From JADGGM01 sp027307005 (lineage in GTDB: Bacteria; Gemmatimonadota; Gemmatimonadetes; Gemmatimonadales; Gemmatimonadaceae): a stretch of 64,000 nt of DNA. The stretch spans positions 248,001-312,000 of the forward strand of contig DATIEP010000055.1 of assembly GCA_035455745.1 (NCBI GenBank). Direction: 5' to 3'. The notes beneath the pieces were generated by a model. That model made no database searches, was not told the DNA's origin, and was given only the letters and a program-made list of their open reading frames with translations. The stretch's first letter is position 1. Each line of letters starts with the position of its first letter. The position numbers and the translations under genes are program-made. Positions 51,675-61,142 of this stretch are shown here, in pieces.

Positions 51675-53108
51675 CTAGGCGGCATCGGCGCTCGAAGGCG
51701 CCAGGCGCGCGGCGCGTCGCCTCGCGGCGACCATGTACAACCCCGCGCCGATGAGGTTGGCGATGCCGATCGTGAACACGATGCGGGCGGCAAAGGCCCA
51801 TCGGCTGACGACGCCGACGATCGGCACGACGGACAACGCGATGTACAGCAAGGTCATGAGGAAGCCGGAGATCGCCGCGATCACCAGGCCGCGCGGCGCG
51901 CGTCCGCCTAACCGAGACGCGGCCAGCACGGGCAGCGCGAACATCGCCAGATAAGTGAGCGCGTAGAACACGCCCGACGCCGTGTCGAGCATCTGGAAGG
52001 CTTCCTGCAAACCGACGCCGGTGACGCCGAACACCAGGATCGCGAACGTGATCGCGGCAACGAACGCGATCGAGTTGACCGGCGTCCGCCACCTGGGATG
52101 CAGCGTGGTGAACCACGACGGGAGCAACCCATCCCAGCCGGCCACCATGGGCAGACGCGTATTGCCCGTGAACAACAAGTTCGCGTTGGCGACGGCGCGC
52201 ACAAAGAGCATCATCACGAGGAGCGGGGCGACGACGCCGAGGATGCCCGACGACCCGTAGGCCAACCGCAGCGACTGCGGAATCGGCGCCACGAGGTCGA
52301 TCGCATTGCCCTGGACGAGCGAGTACGTGGCGCTCGTCCCCAGGATGAACATGAGCGCAATGATCGGCGTGGCGACGAGCACGGAGCGCGAAATGCTGCG
52401 ACCGGGGTCGCGCGATTCGCCGGCCATGATGGCGACCCACTCGAAGCCGCTCAACGCGCCCATGCCTAACTTGCCCAGCACGTTGGCGCTGAAGAGCGAG
52501 ACGTGCGGGACGCCGGTGGCGAGCGGCCGATACGCGACGTGGACGCCGCGCGCCGCCGCTACGACGGGCGCGATGATGAGCGCGGTGAACGCGACCAGTT
52601 GGGCGAGCCCGCCGAAGTTGTGCACCCACTTCCCCACCCGCAGGCCGAACACCGACACGACGACCATCATCGCGATGAGGGCGACGCCGACGATCAATTG
52701 AAAGCGTTCCGTGCCGGCGAGCGCCGTCGCACGCGGTCCGATCGCGTACGCGAGCGTGCTCGACACGGCGAGGCTCGTCGCGGCGAGCAACACCAGCGTG
52801 TACACCCACAAATTCCACGCGGTGAGAAATCCCCAGAATTCACCGAAGCCGACTTTGGTCCATTGGTAGAGCCCGCCCTCGAGCGGCAGCCGGCGGCTGA
52901 GATAGATCACCACTGCGGCCTGCGGCAAATAGAACAACAGAATGGCGAGGAGCCAGAACGCGCTCTGCGATTCGCCCAACCGCGCCGCGACGCCGACCCA
53001 GGAGGAGCCGACGACGTAGAGCAGTTGCGTGAGAACGAGATCGCGGAGCGCCAGCGGTCGGCGCAGCGCCGCGCTCTGCTCCTCGACCTTGGCGAGGGAT
53101 CCACTCAC
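51675..53108 (-). CDS. APC-family amino acid permease
   Basis: 477 residues, GTG start. About 12 membrane helices. APC features: ALRDLVLTQLLYVVGSSWVGVAAR at the start (atypical of the usual GSGIF loop), LEGGLYQWTKVGFGEFWGFLTAWNLWVY and FEWVAIMAGESRDPGRSISRS. The first-helix GxG motif that binds the amino-acid carboxylate reads less canonically than in the next gene, so the substrate may be a related amine. The upstream permease gene is 67 bases away. Confidence 0.9.
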   Translation of the reverse strand: MSGSLAKVEEQSAALRRPLALRDLVLTQLLYVVGSSWVGVAARLGESQSAFWLLAILLFYLPQAAVVIYLSRRLPLEGGLYQWTKVGFGEFWGFLTAWNLWVYTLVLLAATSLAVSSTLAYAIGPRATALAGTERFQLIVGVALIAMMVVVSVFGLRVGKWVHNFGGLAQLVAFTALIIAPVVAAARGVHVAYRPLATGVPHVSLFSANVLGKLGMGALSGFEWVAIMAGESRDPGRSISRSVLVATPIIALMFILGTSATYSLVQGNAIDLVAPIPQSLRLAYGSSGILGVVAPLLVMMLFVRAVANANLLFTGNTRLPMVAGWDGLLPSWFTTLHPRWRTPVNSIAFVAAITFAILVFGVTGVGLQEAFQMLDTASGVFYALTYLAMFALPVLAASRLGGRAPRGLVIAAISGFLMTLLYIALSVVPIVGVVSRWAFAARIVFTIGIANLIGAGLYMVAARRRAARLAPSSADAA

Positions 53109-53175
53109 ACGCGAAGCACCACGGTCGGATGCATCAGCGGTGCAGCGGACTCGCGCGGGCGCCGGGACGCCGTGG

Positions 53176-54528
53176 TCACGGTTCGGCGGGCGCGCTCGTC
53201 ACGGCGCGCCGACGCCCAACCGTTGCATAGTAGATCGGGATGCCGATGACCACGCCGCCCAACACCGCCACGGTGGACCACCGGCTGTCCGGCGACGCCA
53301 CCGAATTCACCAGCAGGTACACGGTGGCGAGAATGAACAGCCCCGGCACCACCGGGTAGCCCGGAACGCGGAACGGCGGATCGTAGTCGGGCCGCCGGCG
53401 CAGGACGAACACCGCGCCTACGCCTAACGCAAGGAACGGCACGATGGCGATCACGAACGCATCGGCGAGCTGCTGGAAATCCCGAATCAGCACGAAGATG
53501 ATGCCGAGGACCGCGCACAACGCGATCGACACGTAGGGCGTGTGATACCGCGGATGCACGCTCGCCACCTTGCGCACGAACAACCCGTCATCCGCCATGG
53601 CGAAAAAGATGCGCGGCGCCGTGAGGATCGATCCGTTGAGCGTCCCGAACGCGGAGAGCATCACGGTCACGGCCACGAAGACCACGCCGGCCGGTCCGAC
53701 GATGCGCGCCGCGACGTCGGCGGCGACTAACGGAGAGCTCGCGATCTGGCTCACCGGCAGCACGGCGAGATAGGCGAGATTCGCCAGGGCATAGATGAAA
53801 ATGACCGCGAGCGTGCCGATGATGATGCCGCGCGGCATGTTGCGGCGCGGATCTTTGACTTCGCCGGCGACGAACGTCACATCCTCCCAGCCGTCGTACG
53901 CCCACAGCACGGAGACGAGCGCGAGTCCGAAGGCGGAGACGCTGATGCTGCCGGCGGGAACGGCGGGCGTGAAGTGTCCGCCGGTGTGCGGAAGCCCGAG
54001 CGCCAACGCGAGCAGCACGATGAACAGCAAACCGCCGTACTTCGCGAGCGTCGTGATGTTCTGCACCAGTGAACCCCAGCGCAGGCCGACGTAATTGAAG
54101 GTCGCCGTGAGCGCGATGGATACGGCGGCGATGTAGTGCACGTACGCGTCGTAGGGCGCGACCGCCGGGTTGTGTCCGAGCACCCGCAGGAAATACTCGG
54201 CGAACGTGGTCGAGATGGCGCCGAGCGCGGCCGCACGAATGATGGCCAGCTCCGCCCAACCGAACAGAAAGGCGGGAAGGCGGCCCCACGCCTCGCGCAG
54301 GAAGACGTAAATCCCGCCCGTGTCCGGAAAAGCGCCGGCGATCTCTGCCAGTGTGAGAGCGCCGCAGAGTGCGAAGCAGCCGCCGGCCACCCAGACGAGA
54401 AGGAGCGGCAGCGGGCCCGGAAGCTTTTGCGCAATTCCCGCCGGCGAGCGAAAGATGCCCGAACCGATCGTCGAGCCCACGAGGACCGCGACGGTACTGA
54501 GCAGTCCGAGCTGTCGTCGAAGAGCCAT
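53176..54528 (-). CDS. APC-family amino acid permease (LAT-like)
   Basis: About 450 residues from the ATG at 54528; a TTG at 54588 would add 20 residues. Twelve helices with the substrate-binding GSTIGSGIFRSPAGIA loop in helix 1, GGIYVFLREAWGRLPAFLFGW, and ALVSVLWAYDGWEDVTFVAGE. This is the pattern of the L-type/serine-threonine exchanger branch. It imports or exchanges amino acids. Followed by a second APC permease on the same strand. Confidence 0.92.
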   Translation of the reverse strand: MALRRQLGLLSTVAVLVGSTIGSGIFRSPAGIAQKLPGPLPLLLVWVAGGCFALCGALTLAEIAGAFPDTGGIYVFLREAWGRLPAFLFGWAELAIIRAAALGAISTTFAEYFLRVLGHNPAVAPYDAYVHYIAAVSIALTATFNYVGLRWGSLVQNITTLAKYGGLLFIVLLALALGLPHTGGHFTPAVPAGSISVSAFGLALVSVLWAYDGWEDVTFVAGEVKDPRRNMPRGIIIGTLAVIFIYALANLAYLAVLPVSQIASSPLVAADVAARIVGPAGVVFVAVTVMLSAFGTLNGSILTAPRIFFAMADDGLFVRKVASVHPRYHTPYVSIALCAVLGIIFVLIRDFQQLADAFVIAIVPFLALGVGAVFVLRRRPDYDPPFRVPGYPVVPGLFILATVYLLVNSVASPDSRWSTVAVLGGVVIGIPIYYATVGRRRAVTSAPAEP

Positions 54529-54720
54529 GGAGCCGAGGGAATGGGACGCGTCGCGTGGCCGCGACTCGGGCAGCGCCCGAGTGCTCAACGGACATCGGGG
54601 ACTTCCACCTGGTCAAACCGGCCTGCAGGATCACGACGCGCTGGGCGCGCGCGCAATCACACGTTCGTACACACGTCTGGTCCGCGGGTTGCTTCCGCCG
54701 TTCGCTACGGCGATGTTACG

Positions 54721-55014
54721 GTGTTTCGACTCCAAAATTCAATCCCGTTGCGTCTCAACTTATTCTGGCTCGCGGTTGCGTGCTGCGTGGTTGCGCAGTT
54801 CGAGATTCTGCGCTTCGCCCTCAAGACTGCACGCGCGAGCAATAGCTCGGTGCCCACGCCCTCGCGGTGGAGCGAGGTCCTGTGGACACTCGTTCCGGCG
54901 GTTGGGTTGGCGGTGGTGCTCGCGTTCACGTGGCATGCGATCGCGTCGCATCGGCCCGCGGCGTCGCGCGGGCCCGCGCCTCAAGCCTCTGTGATCGTCG
55001 AGCATCCCTCGTGA
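54721..55014 (+). CDS. Small two-helix membrane protein, cytochrome-oxidase subunit II-like hairpin
   Basis: About 97 residues from a GTG at 54721 (a TTG at 54748 is possible). Helix 1 is LNLFWLAVACCVVAQFEILRF and helix 2 is EVLWTLVPAVGLAVVLAFTW. The second strongly resembles the second membrane helix of cytochrome c oxidase subunit II (E-x-x-W-T-x-x-P), but no CuA domain follows. It lies 10 bases before ctaA, so a role in cytochrome oxidase or heme A assembly is likely but inferred. Confidence 0.65.
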   Translation: MFRLQNSIPLRLNLFWLAVACCVVAQFEILRFALKTARASNSSVPTPSRWSEVLWTLVPAVGLAVVLAFTWHAIASHRPAASRGPAPQASVIVEHPS

Positions 55015-55024
55015 GCACCAATCG

Positions 55025-56020
55025 ATGAACGCACCGTTGCGACGGCTGTCGTACGTCGCGCTGGTCGTGGCCGTCGCGCAGATCGTGTTCGGCGCCATCG
55101 TCCGCATCAGCGGATCCGGAATGGGATGCGGCAACCATTGGCCCAAGTGCTACGGGCGGTGGTTTCCGCCGTTGGACCAACCTACCCTGGTCATCGAGTG
55201 GACGCACCGGCTCATCGCCGCCGCGCTGCTCGTCGCGCTGGTCGCGTTGACGGCTGCCGCTTACGCGCAGCGGCGCGCGCCCGGCGTGGGCGGACGCGGC
55301 GGCGTGCTGCGCGCCAGCGTGCTGGCGCTCGCCATGTGGCCGGCGCAGGCCCTGCTCGGCGCGATCACGGTGTGGCTCGGCAACGTGTGGTACACGATTG
55401 CATCGCACTGGCTGCTGGCCGCGACGCTGCTGGCCGCACTGGCGGCAGCCGTGATGCGGGCCGGTGGGTTAGGCGGCGCCTGCGCGCGGCGGGAGCGCGC
55501 GTCGCCGCGCACGGCGCGCGGCGCGGTCGCGGGCGCCGGGATTGCGTTAGTCACGATCTTCCTGGGCGGCATGACGGCGACGTTTCCGGGCGCGAACGTG
55601 GCCTGCTCCGGCTTCCCGCTCTGCGGCGCCGGCATCGCATCGGCGGTCATGCCGGTCGGTCGCATCATCCAGATGACGCACCGCGTTCTGGCGCTCCTGC
55701 TCACGCTGCACGTGTTCGGCCTGTTGTGGGGCGTGGTCCGTCGGCGTGAGGCGATCGTCGTCGTGCGCGCGGTCGGCATCGCCGGCGCGCTGATCCTGGC
55801 GCAGATCGGGATCGCGGCTGCGATGATCGGTCTCGAGCTGCCTCCGGTGCTGCGGTCGTTGCACCAGAGTGTCGGTGCGCTCATCTGGCTGACGCTCTTC
55901 TCGGCGGCGTATCTGGCGCGCATGGCGGCGCACGCCGAGGAGACGATGGCCGACGGAGGCGCCGTCGCGAGTGCGCCGGTCGCACGCGGAGTGCATGCGA
56001 CGGCGGAGGCTGCGCGATGA
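55025..56020 (+). CDS. ctaA: Heme A synthase
   Basis: 331 residues. Eight helices in two halves, with heme-ligand histidines in IEWTHRLIAAAL and MTHRVLALLLTLH, and in further HWLL and LHQSVG. Cysteine pair C35 and C42 (SGSGMGCGNHWPKCYGRW) sits exactly where B. subtilis CtaA has its disulfide, and a second pair is in VACSGFPLCG. It oxidises heme O to heme A for aa3-type oxidase. The stop overlaps the ctaB start by four bases. Confidence 0.95.
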   Translation: MNAPLRRLSYVALVVAVAQIVFGAIVRISGSGMGCGNHWPKCYGRWFPPLDQPTLVIEWTHRLIAAALLVALVALTAAAYAQRRAPGVGGRGGVLRASVLALAMWPAQALLGAITVWLGNVWYTIASHWLLAATLLAALAAAVMRAGGLGGACARRERASPRTARGAVAGAGIALVTIFLGGMTATFPGANVACSGFPLCGAGIASAVMPVGRIIQMTHRVLALLLTLHVFGLLWGVVRRREAIVVVRAVGIAGALILAQIGIAAAMIGLELPPVLRSLHQSVGALIWLTLFSAAYLARMAAHAEETMADGGAVASAPVARGVHATAEAAR

Positions 56021-56910
56021 CGGGCGCGGTCGTCGCAAAGGAGCGGACCACATCGCTCGGCCGCGACCTGGTGATGCTCACCAAGCCGCGCATCATCTCG
56101 CTGCTGCTGGTGACGACGATCGCGCCGATGTACGTGGCCGGGTCGCCGAGCCTGATGCTGGTGCTCGTCGTTGCGTTAGGCGGCTACCTCATGGCCGGCG
56201 GCGCCAACGCGGTCAACATGTACCTGGACCGCGACATCGACGACCGCATGGCGCGCACGCGCTTGCGTCCGCTGCCGAGCGGCCGGATGCATCCCCGCGC
56301 CGTGCTGGCGTTCGGGCTTGCGCTGGCCACCGCCGCGACGGCGCTGTTCGCGTTCACCGTCAACGTGCTGAGCGCGGCCCTCGCGCTGGCCGGGTTCTAC
56401 TTCTACGTGTTCGTGTACACGCGGTGGCTCAAGCGTCGCACGCCGCAGAACATCGTGATCGGCGGCGCGGCGGGGGCGTTCCCTCCGCTGGTCGGCTGGG
56501 CGGCAGTGTCGGGACGCATCGACCTCGCCGCCATCTATCTCTTTCTCATCGTGTTTTACTGGACGCCGCCGCATTTCTGGGCGCTCGCGCTGCTCAAGCA
56601 GCACGACTACGGACGCGCCGGCGTGCCCATGGCGCCGCTCGTGTGGGGCGAACGCGAGACGATGCGGCAGATGCTCTGGTATACGGTCCTGCTCGTGCCG
56701 ATCACGCTTCTGCCCGCCGCGTTCGGCGCGTTCGGAATCATCTACGCGATCTCGGCCGCTGTGTTAGGCGGACTGCTGTTGGCCGGCGTGGTGCGGGTGA
56801 TGCGCGCGCGGCCGTGGACGGCGGCGGCGTGGAGCGTCTACAAGTACTCGCTGCTGTATCTCGCGCTGCTGTTCCTCGCCATGGCGGTGGACCGCGGCGT
56901 GGCGCGGTGA
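56017..56910 (+). CDS. ctaB: Protoheme IX farnesyltransferase (heme O synthase)
   Basis: 297 residues, UbiA family with about nine helices. The prenyl-diphosphate sites are NAVNMYLDRDIDDRMARTR (N-x3-D-x3-D) and the second Asp-rich loop around LKQHDYGRAGVPMAPLVWGE. It attaches farnesyl to heme B to give heme O, the substrate of CtaA. The operon ctaA-ctaB-small protein-ABC exporter is tightly packed by overlaps. Confidence 0.96.
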   Translation: MTGAVVAKERTTSLGRDLVMLTKPRIISLLLVTTIAPMYVAGSPSLMLVLVVALGGYLMAGGANAVNMYLDRDIDDRMARTRLRPLPSGRMHPRAVLAFGLALATAATALFAFTVNVLSAALALAGFYFYVFVYTRWLKRRTPQNIVIGGAAGAFPPLVGWAAVSGRIDLAAIYLFLIVFYWTPPHFWALALLKQHDYGRAGVPMAPLVWGERETMRQMLWYTVLLVPITLLPAAFGAFGIIYAISAAVLGGLLLAGVVRVMRARPWTAAAWSVYKYSLLYLALLFLAMAVDRGVAR

Positions 56911-57185
56911 TGGCGATCGACGATCGCGCCGCCCGACCCGATGAGCTCGGCGTGCTGGTCGCCGCCGGCGACGGCGAGCCCGAGCGCCTGCTGCTGCTCG
57001 GCACACCACACGGCGGACGCGTCCACATCCGTGAGTGGTCCTCGCACAACTGGGCCGGGCCCGCGGACGAGCGCGACGACGCGGTGGCCGACGCACTCGC
57101 GGTGTTTCAGCGCGCCTACGACGCGCGCCGGCGCATGAGCGCCGGACTTCCGGAGATTCGCGCATGGCTCGCCGGCCGGCGCTGA
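56910..57185 (+). CDS. Small conserved-looking protein in the cta operon
   Basis: 91 residues; ATG overlaps the ctaB stop by one base (TGATG). A beta-rich start (ELGVLVAAGDGEPERLLLLG), then HGGRVHIREWSSHNWAGPAD and a helix VADALAVFQRAYDARRRMS. No signal peptide or membrane helix. I do not recognise a family. Its 3' end overlaps the exporter gene by 22 bases, so its position is tied to translation of both neighbours. Confidence 0.65.
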   Translation: MAIDDRAARPDELGVLVAAGDGEPERLLLLGTPHGGRVHIREWSSHNWAGPADERDDAVADALAVFQRAYDARRRMSAGLPEIRAWLAGRR

Positions 57186-58990
57186 GATCCGACACGGGCG
57201 CAACCGGCGCGCCGATCGCGTCGGGCGCGCGCAAGGTTCCATCGCCCCGCGCGCTGCGGCCGCTGCTCGTGCGCATGCGGCCGTATCGCCTGCAGATCGC
57301 GCTGGCCTCGGTCGCGCTGCTCGTCAGCGCGGGCATCACGCTCGCGTTCCCGCTCGTCGTCAGATACCTGCTGGACGCGGCCTTCGTGCGGGCGAACGCG
57401 CCTGCGCTCAATCGCATCGCGCTCGTTCTGGTCGGCCTGTTTGCGGCGCAGGGCCTGCTCAACTTCGGCCAGGTCTGGGTCCTAACGGCTGCCGCCGAGC
57501 GCATCATCGCGAAGCTGCGCGACGATCTGTTCGCGCATCTGGTGCGGTTGTCGCCGGGATTTTTCACCGAGCGCAGGTCGGGCGAGCTCACGAGCCGTCT
57601 CGCGACTGACGTCACACTGCTGCAGTCCGTGATGACGTATCAGGCCACCGAGCTGTCGCGCCAGGTGCTGTTTCTGGTCGGCGGCGTGATCATGCTGACG
57701 CTCACCCATCCGCAGCTCACGGTCACGACGCTGGCGGTGGTGCCCGTGATCGTCGGGACGGCGTGGGTGTTCGGCCGCGCGCTCAAGAAGGCGAGCACCG
57801 GCGTGCAGGATCGGGTGGCCGACGCGATGGGCAGCGCCGATGAAGCCTTCTCGCAGATCAGGACGGTGCAGAGCTTCACGCGCGAGACGGTGGAGGCGCG
57901 CCGGTTCAGCACGCAGCTGCGCGATGTGGTCATTGCCGCCGTCCGGCGCGCCAAGATTCGCGGCGCGTTTTTCGGCGTGATCACGTTCTGCGCATTCGGC
58001 GGCGTGGTGATCGTGCTCTGGCAGGGTGGGCGGCTCGTGCTGGCGCGCGAGCTCACGCCCGGTGCGTTAGTCGAGTTCCTGTTCTACGCGTTCTTCGTCG
58101 CGGCGGCCGTCGGGTCGCTCGCGTCGCTGTTCGGCAACTACCAGGAAGCCGTTGGCGCGGCACACCGGGTGTTCGAGCTGTTGGACACGAAGCCGACGGT
58201 CGTCGATCCGCCCGCTCCGGTTGCGCTGCCGCGGCCGGTGCGCGGCGACGTGCGGTTCGAGCACGTGACGTTCAGCTACGGACCCGAGCTGCCGACGGTG
58301 TTGCACGACGTGAGCTTCCACATCGCACCGGGCGAGGTGGTGGCGCTGGTGGGTCCGTCGGGTGCGGGGAAGACGACGGTGGCGTCGCTGATCACGCGCT
58401 TCTGGGATGTGCCTAACGGAGTGGTGGCGCTGGACGGCGTCGACATCCGCCGCCTGTCGCTGCTCGAGCTGCGCGGCGCGGTGGGGCTGGTGCCGCAGGA
58501 GCCGGCGCTGTTCAGCGGAACGGTGCGCGACAACATCGCGTATGCCCGGCCCGAGGCCGGTGATGCGGACGTGATGGCGGCGGCGCGGGCCGCGCACGCG
58601 TGGGAATTCATCGAGCGTCTGCCCGACGGCCTCGAGACGCGGGTGGGCGAGCGCGGCGTGAAGTTGTCGGGCGGGCAACGCCAGCGCATCGCGATCGCGC
58701 GCGTGTTCCTCAAGGATCCGGCCGTCGTGCTGCTCGACGAGGCGACGTCGAGTCTGGACAGCGAGAGCGAGCGATTGGTGAACAGCGCCATGGAGGAGTT
58801 GTTGACGGGCCGTTCGACGCTGATCATCGCGCACCGGCTGAGCACGGTGCGCCGCGCGGACCGGCTGCTGGTGCTCGATGGTGGACGGATCGTGGAAGAG
58901 GGATCGCACGCCGAGCTCCTGGCGGGACACGGCGTGTACGCGCGGCTCTACACCGTGCAGTATCCGGAAGCCGCCGCCACGGCGACGTGA
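57164..58990 (+). CDS. ABC exporter, fused membrane and ATPase domains (MsbA/BmrA-like)
   Basis: 608 residues from the ATG at 57164, eight bases after GGAG. A six-helix exporter domain (about 30-320, with FFTERRSGELTSRLATDV) precedes the ATPase: Walker A GPSGAGKTT at about 397, signature LSGGQRQR at about 500, Walker B VVLLDEATSS at about 521, and switch His in IIAHRLSTVRRADR. It forms a homodimer. Such proteins flip lipid A, lipids or drugs; linkage to ctaAB alone does not identify the cargo. Confidence 0.95.
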   Translation: MARRPALRSDTGATGAPIASGARKVPSPRALRPLLVRMRPYRLQIALASVALLVSAGITLAFPLVVRYLLDAAFVRANAPALNRIALVLVGLFAAQGLLNFGQVWVLTAAAERIIAKLRDDLFAHLVRLSPGFFTERRSGELTSRLATDVTLLQSVMTYQATELSRQVLFLVGGVIMLTLTHPQLTVTTLAVVPVIVGTAWVFGRALKKASTGVQDRVADAMGSADEAFSQIRTVQSFTRETVEARRFSTQLRDVVIAAVRRAKIRGAFFGVITFCAFGGVVIVLWQGGRLVLARELTPGALVEFLFYAFFVAAAVGSLASLFGNYQEAVGAAHRVFELLDTKPTVVDPPAPVALPRPVRGDVRFEHVTFSYGPELPTVLHDVSFHIAPGEVVALVGPSGAGKTTVASLITRFWDVPNGVVALDGVDIRRLSLLELRGAVGLVPQEPALFSGTVRDNIAYARPEAGDADVMAAARAAHAWEFIERLPDGLETRVGERGVKLSGGQRQRIAIARVFLKDPAVVLLDEATSSLDSESERLVNSAMEELLTGRSTLIIAHRLSTVRRADRLLVLDGGRIVEEGSHAELLAGHGVYARLYTVQYPEAAATAT

Positions 58991-59017
58991 GGCCGCGGGG
59001 CCGCGCCTAACGGCAAA

Positions 59018-59800
59018 TTACGGCGCCGCGGGGAACGCGATGGCGGCCGCGACCGCCTGCCGCGGCGCAACGCGGATGGTGGTGTCCCGCTCGCCTAACG
59101 ATGGCTGCCACACCGCCAGCGTGTAGGTGCCGGGCGGCACCGAGTCGATGGTGAATCCGCCGTCGCGCGACGTCACCGTGAAATACGGGTGGTCGAACAC
59201 CCGGATCCACGCGCGCGTTCCCGGGTGCACGTCGCAGCGCACGGCCACCAGGCCCGGGTGGGCCAGCACTGCCGCCGTCGGCACCACCTGCCCCGCATCG
59301 CTCTCGTCGACGATGTCGATGGTGCTCCCCGCTCGCGTGAATCGCGTCCGGTGCCCGAGCGGATCGAGACTCCGCACGTCGAGCATGCCGCCCGCGATCG
59401 CTGCCTGGATCATCGGACGCGCCTCGCAGTGCCGGGTGCTGAGATCGTAGCGCCGGAGGACCGGGAGCGGCTTCCCGGCGTGGACGTTCTCGAGCCAGAC
59501 CACGGCGCCGGCGACGCGATCGCCGCTGCCCTCGACCAACGTCACGCGGCGCGAGGCGCGACACCAGCCGGTGTCCGGCACCGTCGCGATCGTGCTATCG
59601 CGCCGCACACGGCCGCGCACCAGCACGCGGCCGGCGATGCGTCCGCCGTCGGCGACGGGCACCACGCGATACGAGGAGTCCTCTCGCGCCGACGCCGCTC
59701 GCACGCCCGGCGCGGGCAGCGCGTGCGGCGCGCGCTGCCCCTCGGCGTCGCAGCCTAACGCCACGCACACGGCCAGGCACGCCGCCAACGGCCGCCTCAC
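59018..59800 (-). CDS. Lipoprotein with carboxypeptidase-regulatory-like domain
   Basis: 260 residues, GTG start overlapping the stop of the permease gene upstream (GTGA). Lipobox near CVALGC. The C-terminal half has a cupredoxin/CarboxypepD-regulatory-like sandwich: RCDVHPGTRAWIRVFDHPYF, then DGGFTIDSVPPGTYTLAVW. The CDVH motif, with Cys and His, is like that of blue-copper-like or methylamine-utilisation proteins. Function unknown. Third gene of an M24-APC-lipoprotein operon. Confidence 0.75.
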   Translation of the reverse strand: MRRPLAACLAVCVALGCDAEGQRAPHALPAPGVRAASAREDSSYRVVPVADGGRIAGRVLVRGRVRRDSTIATVPDTGWCRASRRVTLVEGSGDRVAGAVVWLENVHAGKPLPVLRRYDLSTRHCEARPMIQAAIAGGMLDVRSLDPLGHRTRFTRAGSTIDIVDESDAGQVVPTAAVLAHPGLVAVRCDVHPGTRAWIRVFDHPYFTVTSRDGGFTIDSVPPGTYTLAVWQPSLGERDTTIRVAPRQAVAAAIAFPAAP

Positions 59801-61068
59801 CGCCGCCTCCGCAGCGCCAGGTACACCACGATGCCCGCGGCCACCAGCGCGCTCCCGAGGAGCGACATCCGCAGCGACTTGTAGAACGAGCTCACGATGC
59901 CGGTCACCGCCGCGAGCACGAAGAACGCCGGCACCGCGGGGTAGCCGAGCGTCCGATACGGCCGCTCGGCGTTAGGCATCGAGCGCCGCAGCACGAACAC
60001 GCTCGCCGCGCCGAGCCCGAAAAAAATCCAGTCGGCGAACACGACCCCGCTCAGCAGCGCACCCAGATTGCCGCCGCTCAGCGCCAGCAGCGCGATCGAC
60101 CATACGGCCATCACGACGATCGCCACGTGCGGTGATCCGAATCGCGGATGCACGCGCGCCGCCGCGTCGATGAACAATCCGTCCCGAGCCATGGCGTACA
60201 CGATGCGCGAATTGGCGAGAATGGTGACGTTGACGAAGCCGAAGATCGAGATCATTGCCGCCAGGGCGATGAACGTCGCGCCCGCGGGCCCGAACATGCG
60301 CGTCGCGGTGTCCGCGGCGACCGCCGTCGACGCCGCCAGACCATCTCGACCGAGCGCGCGCAGGTACGCGGCGTTGGCGCCCAGGTAACAGACGACGACG
60401 ATGGCGATCCCGATAGCCAGCGCTCGGGGAATGTTCCGCCCCGGGTCGCGAATCTCGCCCGCTACCATATTCATCTGCTGCCATCCGCCGATCGTGAACA
60501 ACACGGGCACGAACGCCGCGGCCAGTCCGGCCACGATGGTGGAGCGCGGCAGGGGCGGATGCGCCACCGGCGGCGGCGAGCCGAGCCGCCCCCAGAGCAG
60601 CGCGCCGCCCAGGATGAGGATGCCCAACGCAGCGATCTTGGCGACGGTCATCACGTTCTGCACGACGGCGCCGGGCTTCACGCCCAGGTAGTTGATCACC
60701 GCCAGGCCGGCGATCGTGACGCCGGCTACGCCTAACTGCGCGCCCGCATCCAGCGGAGTGAAGTGCGCCACGTACCCCGCGAATCCGAGGGCCACCGCGG
60801 CGATGGCGCCCGATGCGATGAGCAGCAGCGACATCCACCCGTAGAGAAACGCCGGCAGCGCGCCGAACGCCTCGCGGATGTAGACGTAGGCGCCGCCGGC
60901 GTCCGGGATCAGCGCGCCGAGCTCGGCGTAGGTGAGGGCGCCGGCGAAGGCGACGACTCCGCCTAACGCCCACACCACCAGCACCCATCCCGCCGTCGGC
61001 AGCTCTTTGGCCGTCTCCGACGGCGTGAAGAAAATGCCGCTGCCGATGATGCCGCCGACGACCAGCAT
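59797..61068 (-). CDS. APC-family amino acid permease, uncertain start
   Basis: About 423 residues if the ATG at 61068 is used. The family normally begins some 20 residues earlier, with the in-frame text RELGVFSAAMLVVGGIIGSG. Between the stop of the M24 gene (61143) and that point there is no ATG, GTG or TTG in frame, only CTG codons, so a CTG start is possible. Helix 1 has GGIIGSGIFFTPSE, followed by AGGAYVYIREAFGALPAFLYGW and IGGWQQMNMVAGEIRDPGRN. It is the third APC permease of the window, most similar to the one at 53176. Confidence 0.85.
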   Translation of the reverse strand: MLVVGGIIGSGIFFTPSETAKELPTAGWVLVVWALGGVVAFAGALTYAELGALIPDAGGAYVYIREAFGALPAFLYGWMSLLLIASGAIAAVALGFAGYVAHFTPLDAGAQLGVAGVTIAGLAVINYLGVKPGAVVQNVMTVAKIAALGILILGGALLWGRLGSPPPVAHPPLPRSTIVAGLAAAFVPVLFTIGGWQQMNMVAGEIRDPGRNIPRALAIGIAIVVVCYLGANAAYLRALGRDGLAASTAVAADTATRMFGPAGATFIALAAMISIFGFVNVTILANSRIVYAMARDGLFIDAAARVHPRFGSPHVAIVVMAVWSIALLALSGGNLGALLSGVVFADWIFFGLGAASVFVLRRSMPNAERPYRTLGYPAVPAFFVLAAVTGIVSSFYKSLRMSLLGSALVAAGIVVYLALRRRR

Positions 61069-61142
61069 CGCGGCCGAGAAGACGCCGAGCTCCCGGCGCA
61101 GCCCGGACGCGGCGACGTCCGCCCGCTCGGACGCGGCCGGCC

